From Pseudonocardia sp. (lineage in GTDB: Bacteria; Actinomycetota; Actinomycetes; Mycobacteriales; Pseudonocardiaceae), in contig JAOZVV010000051.1 of the NCBI GenBank assembly GCA_025869365.1, positions 1-64,000 of the forward strand: a stretch of DNA of 64,000 bases. Reading direction: 5' to 3'. A model generated the notes under the pieces. That model was not told the DNA's origin and did no database searches. It was given only the letters and a program-made list of their open reading frames with translations. A program made the position numbers and the translations under genes. Positions 8,011 through 16,445 of this stretch are shown piece after piece (positions within the stretch are counted from its first letter, which is position 1; every line of letters starts with the position of its first letter).

Positions 8011-9108
8011 ATGGCGCGACTGACCCGCGTGCAGCAGCAGGAGCGCACCCGCGTCTCCGTGCTCGCCGCGGCCCGCGAGGAGTTCACCCGGCACGGGTAC
8101 ACCGAGGCGAGGATCGACCGGATCGCCGAGCGGGCCGAGCTGACCCGGGGCGCGGTGTACTCGAACTTCCCGGGCAAACGGGCGCTCTACCTGGCGGTCC
8201 TGCTCGACCTGGTCGAGCGCGGGGCCGGCGGGGGATCGCCGGCGGCGGCCGTCCGGTCCCCCGCCGAGGCGCTCGGCGCGCTCGCCCGCGTCTGGCTCGA
8301 ACGGCTGCCGCTGACCGGCGACGCCCCGGGGGTCGGCCACCTGCAGCTCCGCTCGCTCACCGGCGTGGTGGACGACGAGCCCGCGCGCACCGCGCTGACG
8401 AACCTCGCCCGGCTGGAGGCGCTGCTGCTCGCCCTCGCCCTCGAGTCCGTGCCCGGAGGTGGTCCGACGCGGCAGGTCCGGCTCGCCGAGCTGGTCCTGA
8501 CCCTGTTCGACGGGTCGGGCCACCTCGCCGAGACCGCACCCGGGTTCGGTGACCCCTTCGACCTGGCCCGCGCCTGCGAGCACCTCGCCGGGATCGACCT
8601 CGAGGACACCTGGGACCCGCCGCACCTGCCCTACGTCCGGCCCGCGGACACGTCCCGGGACACCTGGGGTCCGCCCGGCGGGCTCCTGGACCAGCTCACC
8701 GGAGAGCCGGTCGACCTCGACCTCGACGGCGTGGTGGCGGTCCTCGGCACCGCCCGCCTCGGCGCCGTCGAGGACGCCGTCCGCGCCGCCCGCCCCGCGG
8801 ACCAGGTCACCGTCGTCGTCGTGACGGGCGATCCGGCGGAGATCGGCAGGCTCGTCCGGCTCCGGATCGGCGATCTCGCCGGATGCCTCCGGCGGGTGTT
8901 CGCCCCCGGCTCCTGGGCCGGTCTCCGCGTCGTCGTCGACGATCGCGCCCTCACGGCCTCCGCGCTCGGGCTGACGACGGCCGACGACGGGACCGAGACC
9001 GCCGTCCGCGTCCGGGACGGCGTGCTCGTCGCCCGCGCGGACGGCCGCGGCGCCCCCTACGCCGCGGCCGTCGCGGGCGCCGGCGCCGCGGGGAGCGACG
9101 GCCGGTGA
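8011..9108 (+). CDS. TetR-like regulator with long C-terminal extension
   Basis: A 365-residue protein, about 160 longer than a normal TetR regulator. Residues 1-65 are a clear TetR helix-turn-helix (AREEFTRHGYTEARIDRIAERAEL, split here across the domain, then TRGAVYSNFPGKRALY). A helical ligand domain follows to about residue 200. The remaining part, with VTVVVVTGDPAEIG, LRVVVDDRAL and AVRVRDGVLVARADGRGA, resembles a thioredoxin or peroxiredoxin-like fold without its usual cysteine pair. The ATG at 8011 has GGAG five bases upstream. The stop overlaps the next start (GTGA). Two operators upstream suggest autoregulation. The extension may bind a ligand or partner; that is inference. Confidence 0.75.
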   Translation: MARLTRVQQQERTRVSVLAAAREEFTRHGYTEARIDRIAERAELTRGAVYSNFPGKRALYLAVLLDLVERGAGGGSPAAAVRSPAEALGALARVWLERLPLTGDAPGVGHLQLRSLTGVVDDEPARTALTNLARLEALLLALALESVPGGGPTRQVRLAELVLTLFDGSGHLAETAPGFGDPFDLARACEHLAGIDLEDTWDPPHLPYVRPADTSRDTWGPPGGLLDQLTGEPVDLDLDGVVAVLGTARLGAVEDAVRAARPADQVTVVVVTGDPAEIGRLVRLRIGDLAGCLRRVFAPGSWAGLRVVVDDRALTASALGLTTADDGTETAVRVRDGVLVARADGRGAPYAAAVAGAGAAGSDGR

Positions 9109-9720
9109 CCGGGACGGACCTGCTGGTCCTCCACACGCTGCGCTGCATCGGGTTCGCGGGCGCGGACCGCGTCGCCGCCGTGGTGGGGGGCGTCCGCGGC
9201 GGATGCCGAGTCCGCACTGATCGACCTCGCGACCGCCGGGCTCGTCACGTACCTGCCCGGGGGCTTCGGCGGGTGGGGCCTCACCGAGGCGGGTCGCACC
9301 GCGGACGCGGAGCGGATCGCCGACGAGCTCGACGCCGCCGGCGCGCGGGCCGCCGTGACCGAGGCCTACGCGCGGTTCCTCGTCCTCAACCCGGAGCTGC
9401 TCGACCTCTGCACGGCGTGGCAGATCCGCCCCGCGGACGGTGCTCCGGCGACGAACGACCACAGCGACCCCGCCTACGACGCCCGGGTCCTGGAGCGGCT
9501 CGCGGACGTGGACCGGCGAGCCGGGGCCGTCTGCGCGAGCCTCGCCGCCGCGGTCCCCCGGTTCGGCCGGTACCGCGTGCGGCTGGCGGACGCGCTCCTG
9601 CGGGCGCGGTCCGGCGAGCCGGGGTTCGTCACCGACGACCTGTCCTCCTACCACTCCGTGTGGTTCCACCTCCACGAGGACCTGCTGGCCACGCTCGGCC
9701 TCCCGCGGTACCCCGCGTGA
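9105..9720 (+). pseudogene. winged-helix-like protein interrupted by a +1 frameshift in a G6 run
   Basis: Translation from GTG 9105 gives TDLLVLHTLRCIGFAGADRV, then loses frame at GGGGGG (9185-9190). Removing one G restores VVGASAADAESALIDLATAG, then LVTYLPGGFGGWGLTEAGR, typical of a winged-helix wing, and a second domain to the stop at 9720 (204 residues in total). Start and stop both overlap neighbours by GTGA, so the gene belongs to a three-gene operon with the TetR-like and PPDK-like proteins. The shift is a sequencing error, a recent mutation or a phase-variable tract. As written, the frame from 9105 stays open and runs into the PPDK-like gene, so automated calling could report a false fusion. 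Confidence 0.7.
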
Positions 9721-11045
9721 GGTGGATCCACCGCCTCGCCGCGGGCACCGAGGAACCAGTGGGCATCCTGGGTGGCAAGGCCCACGGCCTCGTCGTCCTG
9801 CTCCGTCTCGGGTTGCCCGTCCCGCCGGGGTTCGTCCTCACGACCGAGGTCGGACGCGCCTTCCTCCGGGACGGGCGACCTCCCCCCGGCCTCGACGCCG
9901 AGCTGGCCGCCGCGGTCGCGGATCTCGAGGCGGCCGTCCGGCGTGGGTCCGGAGACACCGGGCAGGCCCTGCGGGTGTCCGTCCGCTCCGGCGGCAGCGT
10001 GTCGATGCCCGGCATGATGGACACCCTGCTCGACATCGGTCTCGCACCCGGGAACACCGGCGCGCTGGAACGCGCGATCGAGGCCGTGGCCGCGTCCTGG
10101 GACACACCCCGCGCCCGGACCTACCGGGACCTCCACGGCATCCCGCAGGACCTCGGCACCGCCGTGACCGTGCAGGCGATGGTGTTCGGCGACCGGGACG
10201 ACCGCAGCGCCGGCGGCGTCGCGTTCAGCCGGGACCCGGACACCGGCGAGCCGGTCCCGTTCGGCGAGGTGCTGTTCGGCCGGCGGGGGGACGACGTCGT
10301 CTCCGGCCGGACCCGGACCCGTCCGCTGCACGGGCTGGCCGACCGGCTGCCGGCGGTGGCGGCCGAGCTGGGGGAAGGCCTGCGCCGGATCGAGCAGCAC
10401 TACCGGGACGCGTGCTACGTGGAGTTCACCGTCGAGGCCGGCACGCTGTGGTTCCTGCAGGTGCGCCCGGCGCGGCTCGTCGGACGGGCCGCGGTCCGCG
10501 TCGCCGTCGACCTCGCGGACGACGGCGTGATCGACCGCAGCGAGGCCGTGCGCCGGGTCTCCCCGGAGCACCTCCGGCAGGCCCGCACCCCCCGCATCGC
10601 CCGCACCGGGCTGCGCGACGTACTCGTCCGCGGGATCGGCGCCAGCCCCGGCGTCGCGTCCGGCCGGGTGGCGACGAGCGCCGACCGCGCCGTCCGGATG
10701 GCGGTGGACGGCCCGGTCCTCCTGGTGCGCCCGGAGACCTCGCCGCTCGACCTGCACGGCATCGCGGCCGCGGCCGGGCTCCTGACCGCCCGCGGCGGGC
10801 CGGCCAGCCACGCCGCGGTCGTCGCGCGGGCGATGGGCGTTCCGGCGGTCGTCGGCGCCGCGGACCTCGTCGTGGAGGCCGCCTCCTCGCGAGCCGGCGA
10901 CCGCGTCCTGCCCGAAGGCACACTGATCACCCTCGACGGGACGGGCGGCGAGGTCGTCCTCGGCCGACCCCGCGTCGAGGCGGGCTCGGCCGACCCCCAC
11001 CTGGCCCGGCTGCTCGGGTGGGCGCGCGGCGAGGCCCGCCCCTAG
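9717..11045 (+). CDS. short PPDK-like phosphotransferase (ATP-grasp plus phosphohistidine domain)
   Basis: A 442-residue relative of pyruvate phosphate dikinase. The N-terminal ATP-grasp starts GGKAHGLVVLLRLGLPVPPGF and includes the PPDK signature RSGGSVSMPGMMDTLL. The swivelling domain carries TARGGPASHAAVVAR, with the phosphorylatable His near residue 365. The whole C-terminal PEP/pyruvate barrel of about 350 residues is absent, so it cannot act alone as PPDK. Short proteins of this kind are known in actinobacteria (M. tuberculosis ppdK, Rv1127c, is about 490 residues). The GTG start overlaps the previous stop. It may phosphorylate another acceptor or use a separate barrel protein. It ends on the same CTAG as the convergent XRE gene. 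Confidence 0.78.
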   Translation: MRWIHRLAAGTEEPVGILGGKAHGLVVLLRLGLPVPPGFVLTTEVGRAFLRDGRPPPGLDAELAAAVADLEAAVRRGSGDTGQALRVSVRSGGSVSMPGMMDTLLDIGLAPGNTGALERAIEAVAASWDTPRARTYRDLHGIPQDLGTAVTVQAMVFGDRDDRSAGGVAFSRDPDTGEPVPFGEVLFGRRGDDVVSGRTRTRPLHGLADRLPAVAAELGEGLRRIEQHYRDACYVEFTVEAGTLWFLQVRPARLVGRAAVRVAVDLADDGVIDRSEAVRRVSPEHLRQARTPRIARTGLRDVLVRGIGASPGVASGRVATSADRAVRMAVDGPVLLVRPETSPLDLHGIAAAAGLLTARGGPASHAAVVARAMGVPAVVGAADLVVEAASSRAGDRVLPEGTLITLDGTGGEVVLGRPRVEAGSADPHLARLLGWARGEARP

Positions 11046-11272
11046 GTCTCGGACAGCCGGGGCGCCTCGTCCTCAACCCATTCCAGCAGGTCCCCCGGCT
11101 GGCAGTCGAGCACCCGGCACATCGCCTCCAGGGTGCTGAAGCGCACCGCCTTGGCCCGGCCGTTCTTCAGCACCGCCACGTTCGCCGGGGTGAGCCCGAC
11201 GCGTTCGGCGAACTCCCCGACGCTCATCTTGCGCCGGGCCAGTTCGACGTCGATGCGCACGACGATCGGCAT
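11042..11272 (-). CDS. XRE-family helix-turn-helix protein (YozG-like)
   Basis: A 76-residue DNA-binding protein that is a single Cro/CI-type helix-turn-helix: MSVGEFAERVGLTPANVAVL, then GRAKAVRFSTLEAMCRVLDCQPGDLL. Minimal XRE proteins of this kind commonly accompany DUF2975 membrane proteins, as here: its ATG overlaps the stop of the DUF2975 gene (TGATG). Its TAG stop is the complement of the TAG of the convergent PPDK-like gene, the two sharing CTAG. It probably represses its own operon at the repeat at 11774-11792. Confidence 0.88.
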   Translation of the reverse strand: MPIVVRIDVELARRKMSVGEFAERVGLTPANVAVLKNGRAKAVRFSTLEAMCRVLDCQPGDLLEWVEDEAPRLSET

Positions 11273-11751
11273 CAGATGACCCCGTCCATGTCGGACCGGA
11301 GCGTCGTGGCCCGCCGCAGCAGCGCCCGCATCACGACCATCAGCAGCCCGACCACGGTGACCCCGATGACCATCAGGAACAGCAACAGCGGCACTCCGGG
11401 GTCGTCCGCCCGGAAGCCGACGAAGAGGAACAGGCCCGAGAGCACGACCCAGGCGGCGAAGATCGCCCGGACGATCACGTTCACCCAGGCCATCGAGGCG
11501 TCGCTGAAGATGCGGTCGTCCGTGACCAGCGTGAGCAGCTTCCAGGTGGACACCACCACCACCTGCACGCAGAGGACCAGGAACACGGCCACCGCCGTCA
11601 GCGGCCAGCGCAGATGGGCATCGCCCGGGGACTGCTCGGCCATGTACCGGAACTGTCCGGGCAGCGAGAGGACCTGGAACACCACCAGGACGCCGAACAG
11701 CACCACGAGGAAGACCCGGAGGAGGACGACCGCCCGACGCTCTGTGACCAT
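11272..11751 (-). CDS. DUF2975 family membrane protein
   Basis: A 159-residue integral membrane protein with four hydrophobic segments: about residues 8-27, 48-68, 90-110 and 120-142, followed by a cytoplasmic tail (LRRATTLRSDMDGVI). This matches DUF2975, a family of unknown function usually encoded next to a YozG-like XRE regulator, which is the downstream overlapping gene. The XRE protein may be controlled by membrane state through this partner; that is a hypothesis. A second DUF2975 gene at 33510-33995 has a similar C-terminus and the same upstream motif. Confidence 0.82.
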   Translation of the reverse strand: MVTERRAVVLLRVFLVVLFGVLVVFQVLSLPGQFRYMAEQSPGDAHLRWPLTAVAVFLVLCVQVVVVSTWKLLTLVTDDRIFSDASMAWVNVIVRAIFAAWVVLSGLFLFVGFRADDPGVPLLLFLMVIGVTVVGLLMVVMRALLRRATTLRSDMDGVI

Positions 11752-11773
11752 GCGCCGAGAATGGCGGGTGATC

Positions 11774-11792
11774 TATCGAATGTCAATCGATA
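11774..11792. promoter_or_regulatory. TATCGA-N7-TCGATA operator of the DUF2975/XRE operon
   Basis: TATCGA (11774-11779) and TCGATA (11787-11792) form a perfect inverted repeat with a 7-nt spacer, 22 bases before the DUF2975 start. Read on the gene strand it contains ATTGACATTCGATA. Thirteen of these 14 bases recur upstream of the other DUF2975 gene (34029-34044). Confidence 0.6.
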
Positions 11793-11812
11793 CCGACCGC
11801 TGGTCGAGACAT

Positions 11813-13486
11813 TCAAGGTAGCCGCTGCACCTGTACGGACGACGGATGGTCCGCGTCGTGGAGGATCTCGAAGGGGCAGGGGACCCCCGAGGTCCCCGTG
11901 CCGAAGCCCTCGCCGGTGCCGAGGTTGCGGGCGAAGCGCGGGAACGCGCCCCCGCTGACCTGGACCCGCAGCCGATGGCCGGCCCCGAAGCGGTAGGCGG
12001 TGGGGAAGAGCTCCACCTCGACGGCGAGCGTGCCGTCCTCGCCCACGGCGACGTCGGCCGCGGGGACGGTGGCGGGATCGAGGCGGCGGATCCCGTCGAC
12101 GACGTTGAGGGAGACCCCCTCGGGATCGACGTCGCACAGCCGCACCACGACGTCGGCATGGGGCACGCCGGTCCGCAGGTGGACGCGCGCGGTCACCGGG
12201 CCCACCACGTCGAGATCGGCCGCCAGGGGCTCCCCGGTGAAGACCAGGACGTCCGGCCGCAGCTCGACGGCCCGGTTGTCCGCCTGCTTGCCCGGCGCCT
12301 GCAGGAGCGGACCGCCGACCCCGGGTGTCGGGTCCGCGGGGTCGTAGGTGAACCGGCTGGGCTCGGCGGCCCCCGGCTCGGGGTCCGCCGAGAGCGTGCC
12401 GTCACCGCGCAGGTGCTGGGTGAGCCGCTCCGCGTGCCGCGGCGGCCACTCGTCGAGATCCAGCCACTCGTCCGCCCGCTGCAGCCAGACCCGCACGGGG
12501 GAACCCTGCGGTGCCGGCCCGCCGTTGAGGTGATGGTCGAGCCATTCGACGTCCCGGACCACGATCTCCTTCAGCTCGCCCGCATCGCCGTGCAGCCAGG
12601 GACCCACCAGGATCCGGGCGTCGTTGCCCGCGGCGCGCAGCGCCCGGAAGTCCGCGAGCTGTCCCGGGAGGAACAGGTCCCACCAGCCCGTGACCATGTT
12701 GGCCGGCGGGAGCCGGTGCATGTCGACCCGGCTGTGGTCCGCGGGATCCCAGAAGGGGTCCGTGGGCGCCGCGTGATCGACGAAGTCCCGCCAGAACGCC
12801 ACGGGCGCGCCGGTGACGGCCACGTCCGCGGCCTGCAGGGGCAGGCTGTTCAGCGCCCGGCGGGTACGGGCCCTGAGCGCGGGGTTGGGCAGCAGCGGGG
12901 GCAGGCCCCGGCGCTCCTGCCTGCCGATCGTCGCCGTCCAGCTCAGCCCGTTCTCCAGCTGCGGGGCACCGTGGTCGTAGAACGCCCGTGTCACCTCCGC
13001 CGCGGTGACGTGGGGTGAGATCGAGACCAGCGGCGGGTCCGCGTACGGCGCGACGGCCCACTGGGTGTGGCCGAAGTAGCTGCCTCCGGTCATCGCGACG
13101 CGGCCGTCGCACCACGGTTGCCGCCGCAGCCAGGCGAGGGTGGCCAGGCCGTCGTCCCGCTCGGTGCTGAAGGGCCGGAACTGGCCACCCGACCCGAACG
13201 TCCCCCGGGTGGACTGGAGGAACACCTGGAACCCCCGGCGGGCCAGGGTCGCGCCGAACAGCTGCCCGTTCAGCCCCGTCCGGCCGTAGGGCAGGCGGAC
13301 GAGCACCACCGGCAGCGGGCCCGGGACGTCCGCGGGGCGGTAGAGATCGCCGAGCAGCGAGACCCCGTCCGCCATGGTGGCGCAGAGGTCGGGGCGTACG
13401 ACCGGACGGGCCGTCGCGCCCGGCAGGCCCAGCACCTTGTCGACCGCGCGCCCCACGAGGCGACGGACCGGTCCGTCGTCGTTCAT
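11813..13486 (-). CDS. CocE/NonD family hydrolase (X-Pro dipeptidyl-peptidase fold)
   Basis: A 557-residue serine hydrolase of the CocE/NonD type, acting on esters or acyl-proline-like substrates. The nucleophile elbow is TGGSYFGHTQW. Conserved WWDLFLPGQL and GPWLHGD sit around the acid and base of the triad. The C-terminal third is the jelly-roll domain (from about residue 330, ending in the PSSVQVQRLP strand). No signal peptide is seen. ATG 13486 begins MNDDGPVRRLV; an open extension upstream to 13888 has no family-like sequence and is rejected. The gene is likely monocistronic. The substrate is unknown. Confidence 0.85.
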   Translation of the reverse strand: MNDDGPVRRLVGRAVDKVLGLPGATARPVVRPDLCATMADGVSLLGDLYRPADVPGPLPVVLVRLPYGRTGLNGQLFGATLARRGFQVFLQSTRGTFGSGGQFRPFSTERDDGLATLAWLRRQPWCDGRVAMTGGSYFGHTQWAVAPYADPPLVSISPHVTAAEVTRAFYDHGAPQLENGLSWTATIGRQERRGLPPLLPNPALRARTRRALNSLPLQAADVAVTGAPVAFWRDFVDHAAPTDPFWDPADHSRVDMHRLPPANMVTGWWDLFLPGQLADFRALRAAGNDARILVGPWLHGDAGELKEIVVRDVEWLDHHLNGGPAPQGSPVRVWLQRADEWLDLDEWPPRHAERLTQHLRGDGTLSADPEPGAAEPSRFTYDPADPTPGVGGPLLQAPGKQADNRAVELRPDVLVFTGEPLAADLDVVGPVTARVHLRTGVPHADVVVRLCDVDPEGVSLNVVDGIRRLDPATVPAADVAVGEDGTLAVEVELFPTAYRFGAGHRLRVQVSGGAFPRFARNLGTGEGFGTGTSGVPCPFEILHDADHPSSVQVQRLP

Positions 13487-13598
13487 CTCTGGCGACCTAC
13501 CTGGTACAGGGAGCGGCCCGCGCCGCACCATGGAGCCATCACGCGTCCCCCGGGTCCCTCGAACGTCGTTGTGGCTCCATGATGCCGGGCTCACCTGC

Positions 13599-14501
13599 TC
13601 ACGACGCATTGCCGAGGGCACCGAGCGCGGCCCGCGTGGAGGCCGCGACGGCCTCCGCACCGCGCTCGTCGTCCGGGTCCGCGGGCACGGTGAACACGGT
13701 GAGGACGACCGGGGCACCCTGCGGCGGGACGAGCACGCCGACGTCGTTCCTCTCGCCGGCCGCTCCGCTGCCCGTCTTGTCCCCGACCTGCCATCCCGCC
13801 GGGACCCCGGCCCGTATCTGGGCGTCACCGGTGGTGGTCGCGCGCAGCCAGGCCATGAGCTGCTCCCGCTGCGCGGGCGGCAGGGCATCTCCGACGGTGA
13901 GCGCCTGCAGCGTCGCGGCCATCGCCGCCGGGGTGGTCGTGTCCTGCTCCCCGGCCGGTCCGTTCAGCGCCGGTTCGGCCCGGTCCGCACGGGTCACCCC
14001 GTCGCCCAGACCGCGCAGATAGGCCGTGAGCGCGGCCGGACCACCGGCCTCGCGCAGCAGCAGGTTGTGTGCGGTGTTGTCCGAGACGGTCACGGCGGCG
14101 GCACAGAGCTCGGCGACGGTCATCCCCGTGTCGACGTGCATCGAGGTGATCGGCGCGTACTCCAGCAGGTCCGCCCGGGTGTAGCTCACCCGGCGGTCCA
14201 GCAGCCCGGGATCGGTGGTCGAGAGGTGGAGCGCGAAGGCGGCCATCAGGGACTTGACGGTCGAGCACAGGAGGAAGCGTTCGTCGGTCCGGTGCCCGGC
14301 GGTCGTCCCGGTTCCCGTGTCGAGGGCCTGGACGCCGATGCGCATGCCGTAGCGCTGCTCGATGCCGTCCAGGTCCGGGATCGGGAGGTGGGCCGGCACG
14401 GCCGGGACGGGTGCGGGCGCGGTCGGTGGGGCACAGCCCACCAGCACAGCACCGATCGACGCGCCTCCGGCGAGCAGCAGGGAACGGCGGGAGATCGTCA
14501 T
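13599..14501 (-). CDS. class A beta-lactamase, exported lipoprotein
   Basis: A 300-residue penicillin-hydrolysing serine enzyme. The N-terminus SRRSLLLAG has a Tat-type twin Arg and is followed by a lipobox (VLVGC, Cys23), so a membrane-anchored exported protein is expected. Catalytic motifs are complete: S80-TVK83, SDN 140-142, E176-PALN180 (the E166/N170 equivalents) and K242-TG244. The divergent LysR gene starts 94 bases away, as in ampR-ampC or blaA-type pairs, so induction by beta-lactams is plausible. Spectrum cannot be predicted from sequence reading alone. Confidence 0.92.
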   Translation of the reverse strand: MTISRRSLLLAGGASIGAVLVGCAPPTAPAPVPAVPAHLPIPDLDGIEQRYGMRIGVQALDTGTGTTAGHRTDERFLLCSTVKSLMAAFALHLSTTDPGLLDRRVSYTRADLLEYAPITSMHVDTGMTVAELCAAAVTVSDNTAHNLLLREAGGPAALTAYLRGLGDGVTRADRAEPALNGPAGEQDTTTPAAMAATLQALTVGDALPPAQREQLMAWLRATTTGDAQIRAGVPAGWQVGDKTGSGAAGERNDVGVLVPPQGAPVVLTVFTVPADPDDERGAEAVAASTRAALGALGNAS

Positions 14502-14559
14502 GGGACGAACATCAGCAGGGCGGCGACGATTGCACAAATATGATCGTGCTCGGCGTGTG

Positions 14560-14574
14560 ATATCTCTTCGATAT
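14560..14574. promoter_or_regulatory. LysR-type T-N11-A box between beta-lactamase and lysR
   Basis: ATATC (14560-14564) and GATAT (14570-14574) form a 15-bp inverted repeat matching the T-N11-A rule of LysR operators. It lies 21 bases before the LysR start and 58 bases from the divergent beta-lactamase start. Confidence 0.5.
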
Positions 14575-14595
14575 GGAGCGAGGTGAGGATGTGGG

Positions 14596-15465
14596 ATGGA
14601 CCTCCTGCGGCATCTGACATTCTTCGTCACCATCGCCGAGGAGCGGCACTTCGGTCATGCCGCCCGCCGGTTGCAGATCGCGCAGCCGCCGCTGTCCCAG
14701 GGTGTCCGGCGGCTGGAGACCCGGCTCGGGGTCCGGCTGTTCGACCGCGGCCCCGGCGGCGTCTCCCTGACGACCGCGGGCCGGGACCTGCTCCCCCGCG
14801 CCCGAGCCCTGCTGGAGGACGCCGAGAAACTCGACCGTGCCGCCCGCCGGCAGGCGGAGGCCGCGCAGGTACTGCGTGTCGGCGTCGTCGCGGACCTCGG
14901 CCCGCGGGTCGCCGCGCGGCTGGCCGCACGCGCGGGACAGGTGGCGGGCCGGAGGGCCGTGCTCGCCGGCAGCGCCACGGTGACGCTGGTCGACGCCGTC
15001 TCGGCGGGGACGCTGGATGTCGCCGTCGTCGCCCACCCGACCGTGCTGGGGTCCGCCCGGGCCGGGCCCGTCGTCGCGCTGCCCACCGCGGTACTGCTGC
15101 CGGCGGGGCATCCGGCGGCCGGGGACGGCGAGCCGGTGGCCCTGCGCACGCTCCGGGACCTGGAGCTGGCGACGTCGCCGCGCAGGTACGCCCCGGCCGC
15201 GCACGACCTGCTGCTCGACACCCTGGAGACCCGCGGCTGCCCGGTGCGCACGGCCGAGGCGGGAGATCCGGCGGCGGCCCTGGCAGCGGTCGCGACCGGT
15301 GTCGCCTTCACCCTCACCCCGGACCCCGACCTGGGGACGGACGGCGTGGCTCGCAGGCCCGCAGCGGGAGCGCCGATCCCGTTCCGGGTCCGGATCGTGC
15401 ACCGGGGAGACACCGAGGCCGCGGTCGTCGACGAGCTCGCCGAGGTGCTGCGGGCGATGACGTGA
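14596..15465 (+). CDS. LysR family transcriptional regulator
   Basis: A 289-residue regulator. Residues 1-60 are the winged helix-turn-helix ([34 protein letters not shown]), and the rest is a periplasmic-binding-like effector domain with reduced similarity at the C-terminus. It is divergent from a class A beta-lactamase. Its stop overlaps the start of a second beta-lactamase-fold protein (GTGA). This placement suggests control of both, responding to a cell-wall fragment or beta-lactam, as for AmpR-like proteins; that is inferred from context. Confidence 0.85.
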   Translation: MDLLRHLTFFVTIAEERHFGHAARRLQIAQPPLSQGVRRLETRLGVRLFDRGPGGVSLTTAGRDLLPRARALLEDAEKLDRAARRQAEAAQVLRVGVVADLGPRVAARLAARAGQVAGRRAVLAGSATVTLVDAVSAGTLDVAVVAHPTVLGSARAGPVVALPTAVLLPAGHPAAGDGEPVALRTLRDLELATSPRRYAPAAHDLLLDTLETRGCPVRTAEAGDPAAALAAVATGVAFTLTPDPDLGTDGVARRPAAGAPIPFRVRIVHRGDTEAAVVDELAEVLRAMT

Positions 15466-16364
15466 CCGTGGGACGCGAGGTCTGCGCCGCGTTCCGGGAC
15501 GCCGGTGTGCGCGGTTGGCTGCACGCCCGACCGGTCAGCGGCGACGGACCGCGCTGGGCCGACCGGGAGGTCGCCGTCGGCGCGGACGTGCCGGTGGTGA
15601 TGGCCTCGGTCTACAAGGTCCTGGTACTGGTCGCGTACTGCCGGGCCGTCGACGAGGGCGAGCTCGACCCGCGCGAGCCGGTCACCGTCACCCCCGACCG
15701 GCGCACTCCCGGCCCGACCGGGATCTCCGCGCTCGCCGACCCGGTCACGATGTCCTGGCGGGACCTGGCCACCTCGATGATCACGGTGTCGGACAACGGG
15801 GCCGCGGACGTCGTGCACGAGCGGGTCGGCCGTGACCGGGTCGCCGCGCTGCCGTCCGAGCTGGACCTGCCCGGGACACGGATCCGCGGCGGCACCGCCG
15901 AGGTCTTCGCCGAGCTGCTCGCGGACACCGGCGCGGACGACGTCACGGCCGCCTTCGCCGTGCTCGCCGACAACGACGCCCCCGTCGCGGTCCGGGCGCT
16001 CGACCCGGCCTACGGCTCGTCGACCACGGCGGCCGACAGCACCCGGCTGCTCACGCTGCTCTGGCGCGGCGAACTCGCCTCCGCCACCGGGACCGCCTTC
16101 GCCCGACGCCTGCTCGGCGCGCAGGTCTGGACGCAGCGGCTCCGCGCGGGATTCCCGGGTACGGCCGCGGTCGCCGGCAAGACCGGGAGCATCGGCGCGG
16201 TGCGCAACGAGATCGGCGTGGTCACCTACCCCGGCGAGCACCCCGTCGCCGTCGCGGTGTTCACCCACGCCGCACGCCACGACGCCACCGTCCCGAGGGC
16301 GGACGCCGCCATCGCCGCCGCGGCCCGCGCCGCGGTCAACCACCTCCGGGCACCCGCCGTCTGA
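15462..16364 (+). CDS. cytosolic class A beta-lactamase-fold serine hydrolase
   Basis: A 300-residue protein with class A motifs S49-VYK52, SDN 110-112 and K240-TG242. There is no signal peptide or Tat motif, so it should stay in the cytosol. No ExxLN omega-loop motif is visible, so deacylation of penicillins may be poor. It may instead act as an esterase, amidase or beta-lactam-binding sensor. The GTG start overlaps the LysR stop by four bases, so the two are translationally coupled. The gene is convergent with the GntR gene that follows. Confidence 0.75.
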   Translation: MTVGREVCAAFRDAGVRGWLHARPVSGDGPRWADREVAVGADVPVVMASVYKVLVLVAYCRAVDEGELDPREPVTVTPDRRTPGPTGISALADPVTMSWRDLATSMITVSDNGAADVVHERVGRDRVAALPSELDLPGTRIRGGTAEVFAELLADTGADDVTAAFAVLADNDAPVAVRALDPAYGSSTTAADSTRLLTLLWRGELASATGTAFARRLLGAQVWTQRLRAGFPGTAAVAGKTGSIGAVRNEIGVVTYPGEHPVAVAVFTHAARHDATVPRADAAIAAAARAAVNHLRAPAV

Positions 16365-16415
16365 ACCCGGCGACCAGCCGCCCGTGCCCGCACAGCCGGC
16401 TGACTTGCCCCAGCC

Positions 16416-16445
16416 GCCGTCAGACCTCGCTGCCGTCAGACCTCG
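16416..16445. repeat. tandem repeat duplicating the end of the GntR gene
   Basis: GCCGTCAGACCTCG occurs at 16416-16429 and again at 16432-16445, a 16-bp period. The second copy covers the last codons and stop of the GntR gene; the first is a downstream duplicate containing the same stop. Probably a small slippage duplication. Confidence 0.6.

Noticed and set aside
9105-11045. A genuine fusion of the winged-helix and PPDK-like proteins
   Set aside because: The continuous frame exists only because of the extra G; the middle 175 codons have no protein pattern, whereas the corrected frame does.
13487-13888. N-terminal extension of the CocE/NonD hydrolase
   Set aside because: Composition is Arg/Ser/Pro-rich shadow sequence, and the family start is at 13486.
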